A stretch of DNA of 50,357 nt from CAYLPJ01 sp964385465. GTDB lineage: Bacteria > Planctomycetota > Phycisphaerae > SM23-33. Both the position numbers and the translations under genes were made by a program. Below the pieces are notes generated by a model. The model made no database searches and was not told the DNA's origin. It saw only the letters and a list, made by a program, of their open reading frames with translations. The stretch lies in assembly GCA_964385465.1 (NCBI GenBank), contig CAYLPJ010000050.1, positions 1-50,357 of the forward strand, given 5' to 3'. Numbering within the stretch: position 1 is the first letter of the stretch; every line of letters begins with the position of its first letter. Shown here piece after piece: positions 42,426-50,357 of this stretch.

Positions 42426-43724
42426 TCAGGCGAACTCGCCGATCACGTCGGCATGGGCGGCGAGGCAGGCGTCGAGCGCCTTCCGCCCGGTAGGCTTGTC
42501 GAGGATGGTCGGGTCCAGCTCGACGGCGCGATGGACCAGCGAGCGGTCGCGATCCAGGCCGGCGCGGACGATCGTCTCGGTGACCTCCGCGGCGCCCCGG
42601 CACATCTCGGCGGCGGGGGCCGGCAGTTCGCACGTCCGCGGATGCACGCCGTCGGCGTCGACGTCCGCGGGGGTCTCCACAATGGCCCCCTCGGGCAGGT
42701 CCGGCAACTGCCCGCGGTTGGGCAGGTTCAACGGGTGCATGTCCACCTCGCGCCCGAAAGAGACGCCCGCGACCAGGTCGATCGGCTTCTCCCAGGAGAC
42801 CTGCTCCAGCAGCTCGTCGACGTCCCCTCCCCCGGCCGCGACGGCGGCGATGGCCTCGCGCCGCAGGCGACGCTGCTCGTCGCTGCCGTGCCACGTCTTC
42901 TCCCGCCCGCGATAGCCGGGAGTCGGCGGGCGGAAGTCCTGCGTGTGCCCATCGTGGACGGCCAGGAGGCAGCCGGTCCGGCGGAAGATCTTGTGCGCCT
43001 CTGCCCCGGCCGGCCAGAAGCGGTCGGCGGCGCCCCGGCGCACGTCGTCCATGAGGTCCTCGCCGGTCGCCCGGTCGCGGAGGCCCACGATCCACGTGAA
43101 GTGGTTGGTACCGGCGATGGTGAGCTCGTAAACCTCGCGGCAGGCGGTGAACGGGTAGAGCTCGTCCGGGCCGCCGAGGACCCGCGAGACGAACCCGTAG
43201 GCCGCGATCGACACGTTGCAGAAGCCCGCCGTCCGCACGCCGAGCGCCTCGGCGGCGGCGCAGACGCGCGGCAGCGGGTTGGCGGCGTTCAGCAGCCGGG
43301 CGCCCGGGCACAGCCGGCGGATGTCCTGGCAGACCTCGCGGATGAACGCGACCTGCCGGAGCGAGTAGCTCAGCCCCGCCACGCCGCCGAACTCGGTGAC
43401 CACGTGCCCGGGCATCAGACGGTCCACGATGGCCACGTCCTCGGCGAACCGCCGGTGGAGCTGCGGCGCGGCCGCGTTGATGACGTAGTCGGCCCCGTCG
43501 AGGGCCGGCTCGCGGTCGGTGTGGACGGACAGTTCGGTGTCGATACCGGCGTCTTTCGCCAGCCTGCGCCCGAGCCCGGCCATCAGCTCGGCGGCGTCGG
43601 CGTCGACGTCCATCAGCGCGACGTGGACGCCGGCGAGGCGGTGGTCGCGGCAGACGCCGGCGAGCACGCCGGGCCCGAAGACATAGCTGCCGGCCCCGAT
43701 GATCGCGATCTTCACGTTGGGCAT
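42426..43724 (-). CDS. NAD-dependent GH4 glycosidase
   Basis: This is a 432-residue cytoplasmic enzyme of glycoside hydrolase family 4, which uses NAD and Mn and an oxidation/elimination mechanism. The dinucleotide fold starts at IAIIGAGSYVFGPG (7-20). NAANPLPRV (146-154) and AGTNHFTWI (204-212, with metal-ligand His208) are family motifs. The metal Cys169 is in FCNVSI; GH4 subgroups differ here, and CNV-type is closest to 6-phospho-beta-glucosidases (CNVP), while CHEV, CHSV, CDMP and CHGx mark others. AAGGGAG lies 8-14 nt before the ATG. It converges on the nucleoside hydrolase with 15 bp between stops. Substrate assignment is inferred from this motif only. Confidence 0.88.
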   Translation of the reverse strand: MPNVKIAIIGAGSYVFGPGVLAGVCRDHRLAGVHVALMDVDADAAELMAGLGRRLAKDAGIDTELSVHTDREPALDGADYVINAAAPQLHRRFAEDVAIVDRLMPGHVVTEFGGVAGLSYSLRQVAFIREVCQDIRRLCPGARLLNAANPLPRVCAAAEALGVRTAGFCNVSIAAYGFVSRVLGGPDELYPFTACREVYELTIAGTNHFTWIVGLRDRATGEDLMDDVRRGAADRFWPAGAEAHKIFRRTGCLLAVHDGHTQDFRPPTPGYRGREKTWHGSDEQRRLRREAIAAVAAGGGDVDELLEQVSWEKPIDLVAGVSFGREVDMHPLNLPNRGQLPDLPEGAIVETPADVDADGVHPRTCELPAPAAEMCRGAAEVTETIVRAGLDRDRSLVHRAVELDPTILDKPTGRKALDACLAAHADVIGEFA

Positions 43725-43928
43725 GAAAGGCTCCCTTGCTGTACCGTCGGTTCCCCGGAGGCAGCGCGTGCCGCCCTCGTCGGGGCTCGTGGCCTATGCT
43801 ACGGATGTCTCCGGCCTGCCGCCAGCGAATGGCCCCGAGGCCGGGCCAGCAGCGACGGGGCAGGCGAATCGCGCCCGTTGGGGCCTGGAGGATCAAAGCC
43901 CCCCACCGCTTGCGGTTTTCGCGTGAGG

Positions 43929-43951
43929 TTTTTCGCCAAACCCGGCGAAAA
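43929..43951. promoter_or_regulatory. Perfect palindrome, possible operator
   Basis: TTTTCGCC (43930-43937) and GGCGAAAA (43944-43951) are perfect inverted arms around AAACCC. The site is 206 bp upstream of the GH4 start on the minus strand and 45 bp before the candidate RNA on the plus strand. It may be an operator, or a small bidirectional terminator, since each strand has T-rich ends. Confidence 0.4.
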
Positions 43952-44143
43952 TGCAGGCGGAAACCCTTCTCGAAATCCGATGATTGTGATAGCATGAGTC
44001 TGTCGAGGCGTGCCAACTCCTGCACGCCCGGCACAGGCCGCTTCGGCGGCCGAACGGGCCCTCGGAGGCGTCCGAGGGAGTGATGGCTCGGCGGCCCTTG
44101 GGGCGACGGTCGGGCAAGGCCCTGTTCCGGAAGGAGGTGATCC

Positions 44144-44173
44144 ATGTCTGAGTGTATAGGTGGCCTGCGTTAG
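44144..44173 (+). CDS. Possible 9-codon leader peptide
   Basis: The frame MSECIGGLR follows a 13-base perfect Shine-Dalgarno match (44131-44143; AGGAGG ends 6 nt before the ATG), the strongest ribosome site in the window. Its stop lies inside the left arm of the 44164-44201 hairpin, so translation could disturb that helix. Its reality is untested. Confidence 0.3.
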   Translation: MSECIGGLR

Positions 44174-44215
44174 GCAGGTGACGCGCCTGCCCTAATGCAG
44201 GCTACTCAACATACG

Positions 44216-44252
44216 GCACGGGCCCGGACTCCCCGCGAGTTCGGGCCCGTGC
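44216..44252 (+). terminator. GC-rich hairpin ending the RNA candidate
   Basis: GCACGGGCCCG (44216-44226) pairs perfectly with CGGGCCCGTGC (44242-44252). The following TATTTGCT is only a weak U-tract. It lies just upstream of the promoter for the next gene. Confidence 0.5.
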
Positions 44253-44255
44253 TAT

Positions 44256-44283
44256 TTGCTGCGCCCCGCGCGGGCGGTACAAT
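44256..44283 (+). promoter_or_regulatory. Putative sigma-70 promoter for the 44344 gene
   Basis: TTGCTG (44256-44261) and TACAAT (44278-44283) are separated by 16 bp and begin right after the terminator-like hairpin. The start codon is 60 bp downstream. The arrangement suggests that the preceding hairpin region is a separate transcription unit. Confidence 0.6.
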
Positions 44284-44343
44284 GTCGCCGCGGCCCCGCC
44301 GACGAGGTGCCGCCCGATCGCCCCCCACATGGAAGGACCCACC

Positions 44344-47300
44344 ATGACACGCTGCCGCACCGCCGCGCCGGCCCTCGCCCTGCTCGCCGTCCTGCCCATC
44401 GCCGCCGCGGACGAGCCGGCCGGGACGCGTACCGTCAAGCTCGACTGGGCCACCGTCACCGTGCCCCGGCAGGCGGCCGCGAACACGCGGATCGCCGTCA
44501 CCGTCGGCGTCGAGGACGCCAAGGCGGGTATGAAGCTCGGGGCGGACCTTCACTGGCACCGTGGGGACGGCAGCTACGCGGGCTTCCTGAGCTGGGGCGG
44601 CGAGGCCAAGCCCGTCGAGCCCGGCAAGGACGTCACGTTCCACCTGAAGGTCAAGCCGAAGAAGGGCCTCGGCGCCGTCAGCGTGCTGCTGCACCTCTCG
44701 CCGACGGGCAAGTTCGACGACCGCGTCAAGGAGGCCGGCATCCAGGTGCCCGTGGACCCGGGCACCGTCCGCGTGCTCACCCGCAAGAAGAGCTGGATCT
44801 GGATCGACCCCGAGGCCATTGGCGAGGTACCCGTCGAGGGCGAGCGGTGGTCCGTCCCCGTCGAGTACTACCTCGACCCCTGCGAGGACGATGGTGCCAC
44901 GCAGTTGACCGTCTGGGCCGCCGGGCCGTGGATCGACTGCCCCGACGGCACCTACACCGAGAAACGCCAACACGTGGGCTACCCGGGCATGTGGAAGCGG
45001 GTCGACTGCAAGCCCGGGCGCCACCGCGAGGTGCTGAACTACAAGGCCCCGCCGGCCAAGCCCCGGAACGAGCTCCAGCTCATCGCCTGGTTCCAGGGCG
45101 CCGGAGGGAAGAAGTGGCCCTGGCAGGTCCGCGGCGGGACCGTCTGGCTCCAGCGCAAGGGCGGGCGATTCGATCTCGTCACCGACCGGCCGGGCAACCT
45201 GTTCACCTACGACGAGCCCGTGCGGGTCGCCGCCCGCCTCGGGGACGTCCCCGCCGGCGAGAAGAAGACACTCACCTATCGCGTGACGGACACGCGAGGG
45301 GAAGTCGTTGCCCGCGGGGAGAAGGCGTTCACCACCAGGGCGGGGGCGGAGGTCAAGCTGGAGCTGGAAATCGCGCGTCGGGGCACGCTGCTGATCGAGG
45401 CCGAGGTCCCCGGCTGGGAGAAACGCCATACCACCTTCTGCCGTATCCCCGACGTGCGAAAGATCACCGGCGACCAACCCACGCGCTTCGGCTGCACGAA
45501 CGTCGTCGTCCCCCGTCCGCCCGAGCGCACCGAGGCGCTGTGCATCATCGCCCGGCGGCTGGGGCTGACCACCTGCCGGTCCTTCTTCCCGTGGAACCGC
45601 GTCCAGCCCGGCCGCGACGTGACCAGGCTGGAGGCCTGGGACGAGGCGATCGACATCGCCAACCGCCATGGCGTCCGCCCGTGGCTGTGCATCGTCGGCC
45701 CGCCGGCGTGGGTGCAGACCGGCGACCCCAAGAGCACCAGCTTCCGCGCGTTCGCCTGCGACTGGGACGCGTGGCGCCAGTTCGTCACCGCCGCGACGAA
45801 ACGCTACAAGGGGCGCATCCTCGGCTGGGAGTGGCTCAACGAGATCGTCCCCGGCGGAAGCGAGGACCCCGTGGGCGACTACCTCCGCTTCGTGCGGATC
45901 GGCACGGCGGCGGTCCGCGAGCACGCCCCCGAGATGAAGACCCTCCTGGCCGGCGGGCTCTGGCCGCGGTCGTTCCGCATGGCCATCCTCAAGGCAGGCG
46001 CCGGCGAGCACGTCGACGTCCTGCCCGTCCACTACTCCAACGGGCCCAGCGTCCGCGAGGCCGCCGAAGACCTCCGCACCGTCGGCTGCGGCGATGTCGC
46101 CGTCTGGGACGACGAGTCCGCACGCGGGATCAGCACCTGGAACGCCCCGCCGGCCTTCGACCTAACCCACACGCTCCAGCCCCGCTGGGTACTGACCCAG
46201 TGGCCCAGCGAGTTGACGGCCGGGTGCGAGAAGATCATCTACTTCGGCGGCACGCCCTCGGCGGCGGGGAACTGGTCATACCTCTACGACGACCTCTCCC
46301 CCCGCCCGGTCGCCGCCACGCTGGCGGTGCTGGCCGCGAGGCTCCACGGCGCCCGCCCGCTGGGGACGTTCTCACTCGGCCGCGGCGGGCTGTTCCACCT
46401 CTTCGACCGCGACGGCAAGGCGGTGCTCATCGCCTCCAGCTATGCCGAGGACGAGCGGATCGCCCTGCCCGTCGGACGCGACGAAGTCACCGTGGTGGAC
46501 TACCAGGGCAACGCCACGCCACTGGCGGCGCCCCGCGGCGAGGCGCCGCTGACGCTGGGCGCCATGCCCTGCTTCGTCGAGGGCGCGGACCTCGACGTGC
46601 TCAAGACCCACCTCGTCGGCGAGATCCTCACCCGCGAGGCCGCGCCACAGCACCGCGGCGGCTTCAAGGACAAGGTCGTCCTCGGCGGCGCGCCGCGCCT
46701 GACGCTGCTCCGCGGGCGGACCGAACGGATGAACGTCCGCGTCCGCAACCTCTACGACCGCCGCCTGGCCGGGACGGTCTCCCTGGCCGTGCCCGACGGC
46801 TGGTCCGCGCCGGCCGACCGCGCGTTCGCCGTTCCGGTCGGCAAGGACGCCCTCCTGCCGGTCGCGCTGACCGTCCCGGACGACGCCGAGGGCTCCCTGC
46901 CGGTCAAGGTCACCTTCCGCTTCGACGACGAGAAGCTGCCCGTCGCGGTCAAGCCCGTCGTCATGGCCGTGCTGGACCCCGAAAGCCTCGGCAACCTGAT
47001 GCCCAATGGCGGGTTCGAGTCGCCCGCCGAGGGCCCGGCCGCCGAGGGATGGGGCGGCTCGGACGTCACCGCCCGCATCCCTGCCGAGGGGCTCGGCGAC
47101 GGGCTGGGCCGCTACGTCATGAAGTTCGGCGACACCAAGGGCAACTGGGCCCATCTCGGACGAACGCTGAAGCTGCCCGGCGGGCGGACGTACCTGTACT
47201 CGGCGTGGATATGGAACGAGAACATGCATGCCGGCTCGAACCACACGCAGGTCCTCGCCGACGGCTCGGTGAGGCGGATGTACGACGTGCACGTCTTCAC

Positions 47301-48120
47301 CGCCGGCGACGACAACGGCGGCTGGCAGCTCTACACCGCCCACCTCCAGGCGCCCGAGGGCATGACCGAGGCCAGCTTCACGCCCGTCTGCAAGGGCTCC
47401 GGCCGGGCGCTGTTCGACAACCTGCGCGTCACCGTCTTCGAGGGCACCGACTACGCCGCCGAGGCCCGCCGGGCCGACAAGGCCCCGGTCATCGACGGCA
47501 AGCTGGGGGACTGGCCCGCCGCCCTGACCGCCTGCCCGCTGCCGCTGATCGGCCGCAACCAGCTCTCGACACTCGGCGAGGACGAGGCCTGGTCCCGCGA
47601 CGATCTCAGCGGCGTCGCCTGGCTGGCGTGGGACGCCCGAAACCTCTACCTCGCCGCGCGCGTCCGCGACGACGTCCATCGCGCCCTCGGCGGCGAGAAG
47701 GCACCCGACGGCGACGCCCTGGTCCTCGGCCTGGACCCGACCAACCGTGGCCCGGCCTCGACCGCCCGGGCCACCTGCACGTACGTCTCGGCCGCCAGCC
47801 CCGGCGGCGGCAGCGGGCGGTTCACCCTCTACCGCCCCGAGGGTCGCGCCGCCGGCGGCCGCGCGGGCCCCCTCGCCAAGGACTCCAGCGTCTACGACCT
47901 CGCCATCGACCGCTCCGAGGCGGGCGTCTGCGTCTACGAGCTCCGCATCCCCCTGGCCGAGATCGGCGGCCTCGCCGGCGACGTCGGCACGAAGCTCGGG
48001 CTGTCGCTGATGCTCACCGACAACGACGGCGCCGGACCCGCAGCGGCGATGGCGTGGGGCGACGGGCTCCACCCCGCCTGGGCCCCCCAGCGCTTCGGCG
48101 TGCTGACGCTCGTGGACTGA
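44344..48120 (+). CDS. Giant secreted clan-A glycoside hydrolase with CBM modules
   Basis: This is a 1258-residue exported enzyme. A signal peptide covers residues 1-21. The first 350 residues are beta-rich (Ig-like). A TIM barrel at about 390-700 has ILGWEWLNEIVPGG with Asn499-Glu500 as acid/base, and VAVWDDESARG with Glu591 as the likely nucleophile, consistent with clan GH-A, near GH39. A carbohydrate-binding module of CBM4/9/16 type begins near residue 880 (NLMPNGGFESP with a W-G-G context). A CBM9-like unit of the DOMON sort starts at about 1045 (KAPVIDGKLGDWPAALTACP) and ends in a strand with FGVLTLVD. The start is ATG 44344 with GGAAGGA 6-12 nt upstream; an ATG at 44329 is unlikely. 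Substrate is unknown. Confidence 0.8.
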   Translation: MTRCRTAAPALALLAVLPIAAADEPAGTRTVKLDWATVTVPRQAAANTRIAVTVGVEDAKAGMKLGADLHWHRGDGSYAGFLSWGGEAKPVEPGKDVTFHLKVKPKKGLGAVSVLLHLSPTGKFDDRVKEAGIQVPVDPGTVRVLTRKKSWIWIDPEAIGEVPVEGERWSVPVEYYLDPCEDDGATQLTVWAAGPWIDCPDGTYTEKRQHVGYPGMWKRVDCKPGRHREVLNYKAPPAKPRNELQLIAWFQGAGGKKWPWQVRGGTVWLQRKGGRFDLVTDRPGNLFTYDEPVRVAARLGDVPAGEKKTLTYRVTDTRGEVVARGEKAFTTRAGAEVKLELEIARRGTLLIEAEVPGWEKRHTTFCRIPDVRKITGDQPTRFGCTNVVVPRPPERTEALCIIARRLGLTTCRSFFPWNRVQPGRDVTRLEAWDEAIDIANRHGVRPWLCIVGPPAWVQTGDPKSTSFRAFACDWDAWRQFVTAATKRYKGRILGWEWLNEIVPGGSEDPVGDYLRFVRIGTAAVREHAPEMKTLLAGGLWPRSFRMAILKAGAGEHVDVLPVHYSNGPSVREAAEDLRTVGCGDVAVWDDESARGISTWNAPPAFDLTHTLQPRWVLTQWPSELTAGCEKIIYFGGTPSAAGNWSYLYDDLSPRPVAATLAVLAARLHGARPLGTFSLGRGGLFHLFDRDGKAVLIASSYAEDERIALPVGRDEVTVVDYQGNATPLAAPRGEAPLTLGAMPCFVEGADLDVLKTHLVGEILTREAAPQHRGGFKDKVVLGGAPRLTLLRGRTERMNVRVRNLYDRRLAGTVSLAVPDGWSAPADRAFAVPVGKDALLPVALTVPDDAEGSLPVKVTFRFDDEKLPVAVKPVVMAVLDPESLGNLMPNGGFESPAEGPAAEGWGGSDVTARIPAEGLGDGLGRYVMKFGDTKGNWAHLGRTLKLPGGRTYLYSAWIWNENMHAGSNHTQVLADGSVRRMYDVHVFTAGDDNGGWQLYTAHLQAPEGMTEASFTPVCKGSGRALFDNLRVTVFEGTDYAAEARRADKAPVIDGKLGDWPAALTACPLPLIGRNQLSTLGEDEAWSRDDLSGVAWLAWDARNLYLAARVRDDVHRALGGEKAPDGDALVLGLDPTNRGPASTARATCTYVSAASPGGGSGRFTLYRPEGRAAGGRAGPLAKDSSVYDLAIDRSEAGVCVYELRIPLAEIGGLAGDVGTKLGLSLMLTDNDGAGPAAAMAWGDGLHPAWAPQRFGVLTLVD

Positions 48121-48125
48121 CCGCG

Positions 48126-48155
48126 CCGACAGCCGCTGCGCGCGGCCACTAGGAT
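48126..48155 (+). promoter_or_regulatory. Putative promoter for nrfHA
   Basis: CCGACA (48126-48131) and TAGGAT (48150-48155) are separated by 18 bp, 82 bp before nrfH. The 13-mer CTAGGATAGAGGC at 48149-48161 is shared with the prepilin-gene promoter. No FNR-type palindrome was seen. Confidence 0.45.
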
Positions 48156-48237
48156 AGAGGCAAGTGGGTCGGACGCAGTCGCTTGGCATGTCCGCGTCCG
48201 TCCGTTCCGGTTCGAGTGTGCACCGGAGAGGCCTCGC

Positions 48238-48804
48238 ATGGCATCGCGTTTGGTGGCGTTGGTGACGCTCCGCGGCCTGCCCCGTCCGCTGGCGGCGGCG
48301 ATCTGGGTTGTCCTCGCCCTGGCCGTCGGGGGGGCGGTCGTCCTGGCCCGCGTGTCCAGGGCGACCAGCTACCTCTCCGACAGCCCCCGGACGTGCATCA
48401 ACTGCCACGTCATGACCGACGTCTACGCGACCTGGCGGCGGGGCAGCCACGCCCGCGAGGCCGTCTGCGTCGACTGCCACGTCCCCCAGCACAACCCCAT
48501 CGCCGGGCTGGCCTTCAAGGCCGCCGACGGGCTGAAGCACTCCTACGTCTTCACCCTCCGCGCCGAGCCGCAGGTACTGAGGCTTTCCGAGGTCGCCAAG
48601 CCGGTCGTGCAGGCCAACTGCGTCCGCTGCCACGCCGACCAGCTCACCATGGTCCGCCTGACCGACTCGGGCGAACGACCCTGCTGGGACTGCCACCAGA
48701 ACGTCCACGGGTCGGTGCAGAGCCTCTCGGCCTCCCCGGCGGTGCTGAGACCCGCCCTGCCCGATGCAGGACTCGACTGGATGAAACAAGGAGAGGATCC
48801 GTGA
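48238..48804 (+). CDS. nrfH: Cytochrome c nitrite reductase small subunit
   Basis: This is a 188-residue membrane-anchored tetrahaem cytochrome of the NapC/NirT family that passes electrons from the quinol pool to NrfA. An N-terminal helix (about 19-40) anchors it, and four haem motifs follow: CINCH (53-57), CVDCH (77-81), CVRCH (128-132) and CWDCH (149-153). Met59, two residues after the first haem His, matches the unusual Met ligand of NrfH haem 1. GGAGAGG lies 7-13 nt before the ATG. The stop overlaps the nrfA start as GTGA. The pair indicates dissimilatory nitrite reduction to ammonium. Confidence 0.96.
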   Translation: MASRLVALVTLRGLPRPLAAAIWVVLALAVGGAVVLARVSRATSYLSDSPRTCINCHVMTDVYATWRRGSHAREAVCVDCHVPQHNPIAGLAFKAADGLKHSYVFTLRAEPQVLRLSEVAKPVVQANCVRCHADQLTMVRLTDSGERPCWDCHQNVHGSVQSLSASPAVLRPALPDAGLDWMKQGEDP

Positions 48805-50231
48805 CCGGTTCAGACAACGCCGACGACAAGCCCCGCAAGTCCCTGCCACTCTGGGCCGGGGTCACCATCCTGGTGCTGCTGGCCGCGGTGGTGGTGCTGG
48901 TGGGGCTGATGGCCGTCTCCGTGATGGAACGCCGCTGGGAGGCCCAGCGCCCCGCCCTGGTGCTCCAGCCGATCGACCGCTGGGAGCCCAACAACGCCGT
49001 GTGGGGGCGCAACTATCCTCGCGAGTACGAGTCCTTCCGCCGCACGCGGATCACCGATACCCGAACGAAATACGGAGGGGCGTACCCGCGGGACTACCTC
49101 GAGATCGACCCGCTCCAGGTGATCCTCTTCGCCGGGTACGGCTTCAGCAAGGACTACCTCCAGGCGCGGGGGCATACGTACTCCGTCGAGGACGTCCGCG
49201 CCACCGCGCGGATCAAGGAAGGCTTCATGGCCGCGACGTGCTGGACGTGCAAGAGCACCGACGTGCCGCGCATCATGGCCCAGCGAGGCGAGGCGGAGTT
49301 CTACGCCGCCAACTTCCACGACCTGACCGACGAGGTCACCCACCCCATCGGCTGTCAGGACTGCCATGACCCCAACACGCTCAACCTCCGCATCACCCGC
49401 CCGGCGCTGCGCGAGGCCTTCGCCGCCATGGACGAGGACATCAACGAAGCCACGCACCAGGAGATGCGCTCGCTCGTCTGCGCCCAGTGCCACTCCGAGT
49501 ACTACTTCAAGGCCGAGCCGAAGAACTACCTGACGTTCCCCTGGGCCAAGGGCACGACGGTCGAGGACATGATCGCCTACTACGACGAATATGACTTCTC
49601 CGACTGGACGCACGCCGTCTCCGGCACGCCGATCATCAAGAGCCAGCACCCCGACTACGAACTCTACAAGACCGGCATCCACGCCTACCGCGGCGTCTCC
49701 TGCTCCGATTGCCACATGCCCTACAAGAGCGCCGGCGGCGTGAAGTTCACCAACCACCACGTCCAGAGCCCCCTGCTGAACGTCTCCGAGAGCTGCGCCG
49801 TCTGCCATCGCTGGAGCGAAGAGGAGATCGTCAACCGCGTCGAGGGCATCCAGGACAAGGTCGCGGCCGCCATGCAGGACGCCGAGGACGCGCTGGTCAA
49901 GGCCCACTTCGACGTCGCCGCGGCCATGCAGGCCGGCGTGGGCGACGAGAAGCTCAAGGGCGTCCGACGAACCATCCGCCACGCCCAGTTCCGCTGGGAC
50001 TACATCTCCAGCACCAACGGCATGGGCTTCCACTCGCCGCAGGAGTCCATGCGCGTCCTCGGCGACGCCACCGACGGGGCCCAGCAGGCGCGCCTGCAAG
50101 TCGCCCGCCTCCTGGCCGCCAAGGGCATCGCCGAGAAGCCCGACTACCCCGACGTCTCCACCCGCGAGAAGGCCGACGACGCCGCCGAGGCGTTCGTCAA
50201 CGGCTCGCCCCCCATGCTCCTGCCCCGCTAG
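48801..50231 (+). CDS. nrfA: Ammonia-forming cytochrome c nitrite reductase
   Basis: This 476-residue periplasmic pentahaem enzyme reduces nitrite to ammonium with six electrons from NrfH. It starts at GTG, coupled to nrfH, and AAGGAGAGG lies 5-13 nt upstream. A hydrophobic N-terminal anchor or signal spans about 15-40. The catalytic haem motif is CWTCK (147-151), with Lys as axial ligand. Four more haems are CQDCH (185-189), CAQCH (227-231), CSDCH (301-305) and CAVCH (332-336). Probable active-site residues are Arg134 or 137 in RATARIKEGF, Tyr234 or 235 after the third haem, and His283 in SQHPDYEL. The length and layout match typical NrfA. Confidence 0.98.
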   Translation: MTGSDNADDKPRKSLPLWAGVTILVLLAAVVVLVGLMAVSVMERRWEAQRPALVLQPIDRWEPNNAVWGRNYPREYESFRRTRITDTRTKYGGAYPRDYLEIDPLQVILFAGYGFSKDYLQARGHTYSVEDVRATARIKEGFMAATCWTCKSTDVPRIMAQRGEAEFYAANFHDLTDEVTHPIGCQDCHDPNTLNLRITRPALREAFAAMDEDINEATHQEMRSLVCAQCHSEYYFKAEPKNYLTFPWAKGTTVEDMIAYYDEYDFSDWTHAVSGTPIIKSQHPDYELYKTGIHAYRGVSCSDCHMPYKSAGGVKFTNHHVQSPLLNVSESCAVCHRWSEEEIVNRVEGIQDKVAAAMQDAEDALVKAHFDVAAAMQAGVGDEKLKGVRRTIRHAQFRWDYISSTNGMGFHSPQESMRVLGDATDGAQQARLQVARLLAAKGIAEKPDYPDVSTREKADDAAEAFVNGSPPMLLPR

Positions 50232-50234
50232 CGG

Positions 50235-50293
50235 GCCGTGGACGGCACCCACGACGTCGCCCAAGCGGCGATTCCGTCGCCGCACTCCACGGC
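50235..50293 (+). terminator. Nested hairpin after nrfA
   Basis: GCCGTGGA (50235-50242) pairs with TCCACGGC (50286-50293), enclosing GCGGCGA/TCGCCGC (50265-50283) with a 5-nt loop. It begins 4 nt past the nrfA stop. No U-tract follows. It probably ends the nrfHA transcript; no gene is seen in the last 126 bases. Confidence 0.45.
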
Positions 50294-50357
50294 TACTGGC
50301 TTTCCGGCTGCTGCCCGGCGGACTCCCGCGGTCAGGCGCGGCGACGGCGGCGGAGCA

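Larger units (their letters stand above)
44000..44252 (+). ncRNA. Candidate structured RNA with several perfect hairpins
   Basis: This region between divergent genes contains consecutive hairpins. GGCGTGC/GCACGCC is at 44007-44028. GGCCGC/GCGGCC with a TTCG loop is at 44036-44051. CCCTCGGA/TCCGAGGG is at 44059-44078. GGCCCTTG/CAAGGCC, with a bulge, is at 44093-44121. CCTGCGTTAGGCAGG pairs with CCTGCCCTAATGCAGG, with one G-U and one bulge, at 44164-44201. A terminal hairpin lies at 44216-44252. AAGGAGGTGATCC (44131-44143) is a perfect complement of the conserved 16S rRNA 3' end and precedes ATG 44144. Two tiny frames (44083-44151, 22 codons; 44144-44173, 9 codons) overlap it. No known RNA family was recognised. 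Confidence 0.4.

Noticed and set aside
44131..44143. 16S rRNA 3' end on the minus strand
   Set aside because: Only the 13 anti-Shine-Dalgarno bases match. The flanking conserved 16S helix-45 sequence is absent, so this is a ribosome binding site on the plus strand.

Overview
The window is GC-rich (about 70 % by eye) chromosomal DNA, most likely from a Planctomycetota member, perhaps of the Phycisphaerae. The signs are exported proteins joining a methyltransferase-like fold to a PQQ-type propeller, a Tat-exported Gfo/Idh/MocA protein, a lone prepilin-like protein, many large secreted carbohydrate-active proteins, and long membrane proteins of types common in that phylum. There is no rRNA, tRNA, CRISPR array, intact insertion sequence or prophage.

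Layout. 0-5.5 kb: aat (leucyl/phenylalanyl-tRNA-protein transferase) coupled to a secreted propeller protein on the minus strand, and a divergent secreted propeller/LamG-like protein. 5.6-8.3 kb: a decayed CopG/PIN toxin-antitoxin relic, a gene-poor stretch holding a candidate structured RNA that ends in a clear intrinsic terminator, and a seven-repeat beta protein. 8.3-12.8 kb: an exported methyltransferase-like/PQQ-propeller fusion coupled to a Tat-exported oxidoreductase-like protein. 13-27.2 kb: eight minus-strand genes joined by ATGA/GTGA overlaps or gaps of 6-7 nt. They encode two LolD/MacB-type ATPases, two FtsX-type permeases (one a 1669-residue fusion to a catalytically dead M28-peptidase-like ectodomain), two very large polytopic membrane proteins, a PqqD-like protein and a duplicated-domain protein. 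This is the best candidate here for an undescribed system, probably an envelope transport or extraction machine. 27.7-31.3 kb: a lipoprotein thioredoxin, a four-carbon acid sugar kinase/PdxA pair (D-threonate/erythronate-type catabolism), and a Crp/Fnr regulator. 31.5-48.1 kb: a prepilin-like protein and secreted or cytoplasmic glycan-degradation genes (putative toroid-type lyase, two clan-A glycosidases, a sialidase-like protein, a nucleoside hydrolase, GH4), with a second candidate structured RNA at 44.0-44.25 kb. 48.2-50.2 kb: nrfHA, the ammonia-forming cytochrome c nitrite reductase.

Together the genes suggest a heterotroph that degrades complex glycans, feeds sugar acids into central metabolism, and can use nitrite as a respiratory electron acceptor when oxygen is short. 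Coupling by 4-nt overlap is unusually frequent: eleven gene pairs show it. All family calls come from motif reading, with no database search.
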